From positions 62,001-126,000 of the forward strand of contig JAZNNQ010000003.1 of NCBI GenBank assembly GCA_045580305.1: a stretch of DNA of 64,000 bases, read 5' to 3'. A program made the position numbers and the translations under genes. Under the pieces are notes generated by a model. That model did no database searches. It was not told the origin of the DNA and was given only the letters and a program-made list of their open reading frames with translations. Below, in pieces: positions 60,470 through 64,000 of this stretch (positions within the stretch are counted from its first letter, which is position 1; every line of letters begins with the position of its first letter). The DNA is from RGIG7332 sp045580305 (GTDB taxonomy: Bacteria; Bacillota; Clostridia; Oscillospirales; JAAYXM01).

Positions 60470-61513
60470 ATGAAAAAGACAAAGCAAATAAAAGTGGGAA
60501 ATTTAACAATAGGCGGGGGAAATCAGGTTATTGTTCAGTCAATGTGTAATACGGATACCCGTGATGTAGTGGCAACAGTGCAGCAGATCAATTCCCTTGC
60601 CGAAGTTGGTTGTGAGCTTATTCGTGTTGCAGTTGTTGATGAGGCGGCGGCAAGAGCGATTTATGACATCAAGAAGCAGATAAATATCCCGCTTGTTGCG
60701 GATATTCATTTCGATTATCGTCTTGCCATAGAGGCGGTAAATGCCGGCGCGGACAAAATTCGTCTTAATCCCGGTAACATCGGCGGTGAAGATAGGGTTA
60801 AAAAAGTGGTTGAAGCTTGCCGCGCAAAGAATATACCCATAAGAATCGGTGTGAATGGCGGATCTCTTGATAAAGAACTTCTTGCTAAGTATGGTGTGAC
60901 ACCTGATGCGATGGTTGCAAGTGCTATGTCACATGTTGAAATATTAAATCGCTTTGACTTTGATGACATTGCGATTTCTATTAAAGCATCGGATGTAAAC
61001 AAGACAATTGCGGCTTATCGTTTGCTGTCCCAAAAAACCGATTATCCGTTGCATCTGGGCGTTACTGAAACCGGAACCGCATTTATGGGCTCTATCAAAT
61101 CTGCTATTGGTATAGGCAGCCTTCTTTGTGACGGCATAGGTGATACCATTCGTGTGTCTCTTACTGCAGATCCTAAGGAAGAGATTAAAACCGCATACGC
61201 GATTTTAAAAGCATGCGGCAAAAGAGAAAGTGGTGCTAATTTGGTTTCATGTCCCACTTGCGGAAGATGCAGAATTAATTTGATTGATATAGCATCTCAG
61301 GTAGAAGAGCGTCTGCAGACGGAGAAAAGACCGATTACCGTTGCGGTTATGGGCTGCGCCGTAAATGGTCCCGGCGAAGCACGCGAGGCTGATGTGGGAA
61401 TTGCGGGCGGAGACGGCGAAGGCCTTTTATTTAAAAAGGGAGAAATTGTTAAAAAAGTGCCTATGGATCAGATAGTAGATGCACTTATGGAATTAATTGA
61501 ACAGTTACCGTGA
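60470..61513 (+). CDS. ispG: 4-hydroxy-3-methylbut-2-en-1-yl diphosphate synthase
   Basis: 347 residues. The N-terminal barrel (VQSMCNTDTRDVVATVQQI, VADIHFDYRLAIEA, KIRLNPGNIG) and the iron-sulfur part (SCPTCGRCRINL, MGCAVNGPGEAREADVGIAGG) are intact. It reduces MEcPP to HMBPP in the methylerythritol pathway. AGGTGGTTAAT precedes the ATG, overlapping the rseP end. Confidence 0.97.
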   Translation: MKKTKQIKVGNLTIGGGNQVIVQSMCNTDTRDVVATVQQINSLAEVGCELIRVAVVDEAAARAIYDIKKQINIPLVADIHFDYRLAIEAVNAGADKIRLNPGNIGGEDRVKKVVEACRAKNIPIRIGVNGGSLDKELLAKYGVTPDAMVASAMSHVEILNRFDFDDIAISIKASDVNKTIAAYRLLSQKTDYPLHLGVTETGTAFMGSIKSAIGIGSLLCDGIGDTIRVSLTADPKEEIKTAYAILKACGKRESGANLVSCPTCGRCRINLIDIASQVEERLQTEKRPITVAVMGCAVNGPGEAREADVGIAGGDGEGLLFKKGEIVKKVPMDQIVDALMELIEQLP

Positions 61514-61535
61514 TTTATTAAGGGGAATACATAAA

Positions 61536-64000
61536 GTGAAAGAAAAAACTACTTTAGGTCAGATGTTTGAGATATCAAGCTCAGACGAGGCCATTGGTGA
61601 AATTTTGAATAAATATATCGACGATGCTACTGTTGAGGTTAAAAACAAGAGTATCTGCGTTGCCATTTCCTGTGAAAAATTGTGTGATATAAATGCAATT
61701 TCTGCTGTGGAAGATCAAATTGCTGCCAAGTATCAGCTGAACAAAATGCAAATCATCACAAAGTATCCCGCTTCGTTATTAAATGAAGAGTACTTCAATG
61801 CCATAGTTGAAAAAATCAAGAGAAACTATCCGGCGGTAAATGGATATTTGCATAATGCTGAGTTTAAATTAACTGACAACCTTTTAACAGTAAAGCTGTC
61901 AGGAGAAGGCGAGAAGTTTGTATCTACATGCATTCCGTGGCTGAAAAGAGAAATTTACGACAGCTTTGGAATAATTGTTGAAATTCGCATTATTGAGGGA
62001 AAGTTTGACGCGCAAGAGGTGGAAGAAATCCGTCAGAAAATGCTCGCAGAGATGCCGACACAGCCCCTGGCTGTACCTAAAAAAGTTACATCAACCCCCA
62101 AAAAAGATAAGAGTTTTGTGAAGCATAACAAGCTAAAAGAAACAAAGGGTGAGGTACTGCTTGGCAAGCCGCTTATGGATGTAATTACACCGATGAGCGA
62201 ACTTGATGATGAATTTGGCAAGGTAACGGTTGAAGGCGATGTTTTCTTTACCGATCATAAGGAGAATTTAGAGCGCGGAACTATGCGCCTAAAATTTGAT
62301 ATAACCGACTATACCGGATCAATTAAGGTCACAAAGTCGTTGCCCATTGATGAGGGAAAAGCGCTTGCAAAGACAATGAAACCCGGTACTCATGTTATGG
62401 TCTACGGTATCACTGCTTATGATATGTATGTTCAGGATACTGTTTTAAAAGCGCAAAACATCGTTAAATGCGACAAGAAGATAAGAGCAGATAAAGCAGA
62501 GAAAAAGCGTGTAGAGTTGCATATGCATACCAATATGTCCTCGATGGATGGCACTGCATCGGCAGAGAGCTTAATTGCTCGTGCAAAAATGTGGGGACAT
62601 CCCGCTGTTGCAATTACTGACCACGGCGTTGTTCAGGCATATCCTGAGGCAATGAAGGCAGCTAAAGACGGTGGCATTAAGGTTATATACGGTGTTGAGG
62701 CATATTTTATAAACGATGATGCCAGTATTGCCGCGCTTAAAGGCACATCAAACGAACCGCTTGACGGTGAGTTCGTCTGCTTTGATATTGAAACTACGGG
62801 ACTAAATGTGGGTGTAGACGGTATTACTGAAATTGCGGCCACGGTCATCCGTAATGGCGAGTTGGCTGAAGAATACCACACATATGTTAATCCGGAGCAA
62901 AAGATTTCTGCAAAAATAACCGAACTTACAGGTATATCAAACGAAACTGTCAAGGATGCACCGCTTACCGAGGCAGCGCTGCGCGACTTTTTAAACTTTG
63001 CAAACGGTCGTGTTCTGGTTGCTCACAATGCGGACTTCGACATCGGATTTTTGCGCGAAGGATGCAGAAAATACGGTATTGAATATAACTTTGTATCTCT
63101 TGACACCCTGGCAATGGCTCGTATATTGTTGCCAAATTTGGAAAGACACAGACTTAATATCGTTGCAAATGCGCTGTCCCTGCCTAAGTTCCAGCATCAC
63201 AGAGCAGGGGATGATGCTGCAACGGTTGCACATATGCTTATCAAGTTTTTCGATATGCTTAAAAACTCTCCCGCTAAAACAAAAAATGTGGGTGAGATAA
63301 ACCTCGATTTATCCGGTATGAATACCGGCAAGATTGCAAAGGTCAAGCCATATCATCTGATTATTCTCGTAAAGAACTATGTGGGACTTAAAAATTTGTA
63401 TAAGCTTGTTTCCTTGGCACATTTAAAATACTATCAGAGACGCCCGATAATCCCGCGCTCGGTTCTTGATGAATACAGAGAGGGATTAATTATCGGTTCC
63501 GCTTGTGAGGCGGGCGAACTATACGGTGCGATTGTGTCTAAGAAACCCGATGAAGAAATTGAGGAAATAGCGCGTTATTACGATTTTCTGGAAATTCAGC
63601 CGCTGGGCAATAATGAGTTTATGCTTGAGGCGGGAATAGTGAAATCATTAGATGACATTCGTGATTTTAACCGCTATGTGGTAACATTGGGCGAGCGCTT
63701 GAATATTCCGGTTGCAGCAACCGGCGATGTTCATTTCCTCGAGCCTCACGACGAGGTGTATCGTCGTATTCTTATGGCGGGTATGGGCTTTAATGATGCT
63801 GACAATCAGGCGCCGCTATACCTTAAAACAACGGATGAAATGCTTGAAGAATTCTCTTATTTGGGTGAAGCAAAGGCATATGAAGTTGTTGTTGAAAACA
63901 CAAATAAAATTGCCGATTGGTGTGAGGAAATAAGACCTATACCGAAGGATAATTATCCGCCGTCTATTGAAGGCTCAAAAGAAGACTTAATCAATATGTG
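61536..64000 (+). CDS. polC: DNA polymerase III subunit alpha, Gram-positive type (PolC), 3' truncated
   Basis: 821 codons are visible and the frame runs off the window. After an N-terminal region come an OB-fold (about 205-320), a PHP domain (RVELHMHTNMSSMDGTASAESLI, ITDHGVVQAYPEAM) and an inserted DnaQ-type proofreading exonuclease (FVCFDIETTGLNVGVDGITEIAA, LVAHNADFDIGFLREG), then the PHP domain resumes. This order is specific to PolC. The polymerase palm lies beyond the edge. The start is GTG at 61536 with AAGGGG ten bases upstream, 22 bases after ispG. Confidence 0.97.
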   Translation, partial: MKEKTTLGQMFEISSSDEAIGEILNKYIDDATVEVKNKSICVAISCEKLCDINAISAVEDQIAAKYQLNKMQIITKYPASLLNEEYFNAIVEKIKRNYPAVNGYLHNAEFKLTDNLLTVKLSGEGEKFVSTCIPWLKREIYDSFGIIVEIRIIEGKFDAQEVEEIRQKMLAEMPTQPLAVPKKVTSTPKKDKSFVKHNKLKETKGEVLLGKPLMDVITPMSELDDEFGKVTVEGDVFFTDHKENLERGTMRLKFDITDYTGSIKVTKSLPIDEGKALAKTMKPGTHVMVYGITAYDMYVQDTVLKAQNIVKCDKKIRADKAEKKRVELHMHTNMSSMDGTASAESLIARAKMWGHPAVAITDHGVVQAYPEAMKAAKDGGIKVIYGVEAYFINDDASIAALKGTSNEPLDGEFVCFDIETTGLNVGVDGITEIAATVIRNGELAEEYHTYVNPEQKISAKITELTGISNETVKDAPLTEAALRDFLNFANGRVLVAHNADFDIGFLREGCRKYGIEYNFVSLDTLAMARILLPNLERHRLNIVANALSLPKFQHHRAGDDAATVAHMLIKFFDMLKNSPAKTKNVGEINLDLSGMNTGKIAKVKPYHLIILVKNYVGLKNLYKLVSLAHLKYYQRRPIIPRSVLDEYREGLIIGSACEAGELYGAIVSKKPDEEIEEIARYYDFLEIQPLGNNEFMLEAGIVKSLDDIRDFNRYVVTLGERLNIPVAATGDVHFLEPHDEVYRRILMAGMGFNDADNQAPLYLKTTDEMLEEFSYLGEAKAYEVVVENTNKIADWCEEIRPIPKDNYPPSIEGSKEDLINM

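Noticed and set aside
1..64000. CRISPR arrays, insertion sequences, prophage, tRNA and rRNA genes.
   Set aside because: No regularly spaced repeats, transposase, integrase or phage structural genes, and no tRNA- or rRNA-like sequence were seen; all gaps are short and accounted for.

Overview
The window is a stretch of core chromosome from a low-to-moderate GC, endospore-forming member of the Bacillota, most likely class Clostridia. The evidence is a complete spoIIIA operon (AA to AH), spoVG, a YlmC/YmxH gene, a SipL-like coat-assembly protein, a Gram-positive PolC, RNase J, the sepF/yggT/divIVA cluster, and T-box control of an amino-acid operon. Genes are tightly packed in operons, often overlapping by 4 to 17 bases. 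Shine-Dalgarno sites are strong, and intrinsic terminators, many of them bidirectional, separate the units. I see no tRNA, rRNA, CRISPR array, insertion sequence or prophage.

Layout. Bases 1-13,000: tail of a methyltransferase gene, hslO, an orphan DegT-type aminotransferase, tex and RNase J (divergent), a ZIP metal transporter, guaB, an acyl-ACP thioesterase, and galM. Then a leftward unit spoVG - glycolipid glycosyltransferase - nth - AraC regulator. 14,100-31,400: murC, then a long rightward run coaW - miaB - mutS - mutL - miaA - hfq - HlyD-like protein - yggS - sepF - yggT - divIVA - ileS, followed by lspA - rluD. 31,400-40,300: a PP2C-like phosphatase and an atypical ROK-like protein (leftward), then spoIIIAA-AH, coaX, an ECF S-component, and an Asp23/Gls24 protein. 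40,300-47,800: a leftward aromatic operon under a T-box leader (aroF, aroB, aroC, pheA, aroA, an aroE-aroK fusion, TSCPD protein). 47,900-64,000: pepF, an anion-type permease, ymxH, rpsB - tsf, the SipL-like gene, a GDT1-family gene, pyrH - frr, and uppS - cdsA - dxr - rseP - ispG - polC (polC runs off the end).

How the genes fit together. The aromatic operon supplies most steps from DAHP to chorismate and on to prephenate and phenylpyruvate; only dehydroquinase is missing from it. The uppS-cdsA-dxr-rseP-ispG block joins isoprenoid, phospholipid and envelope-proteolysis genes. spoIIIA, the SipL-like gene and ymxH are sporulation genes. coaW, coaX and the ECF S-component together suggest pantothenate uptake and two routes to phosphopantothenate.

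I do not see an obvious new multi-gene system. The most interesting signals are small: a 14-bp hairpin that buries the start codon of the glycosyltransferase behind spoVG, two genes (GDT1 family, rseP) whose best start codon appears to be AUU or AUA, a hairpin at the predicted 5' end of the tex mRNA, and a ROK-like protein with an unexplained N-terminal region. All starts, promoters and folds were read by eye.
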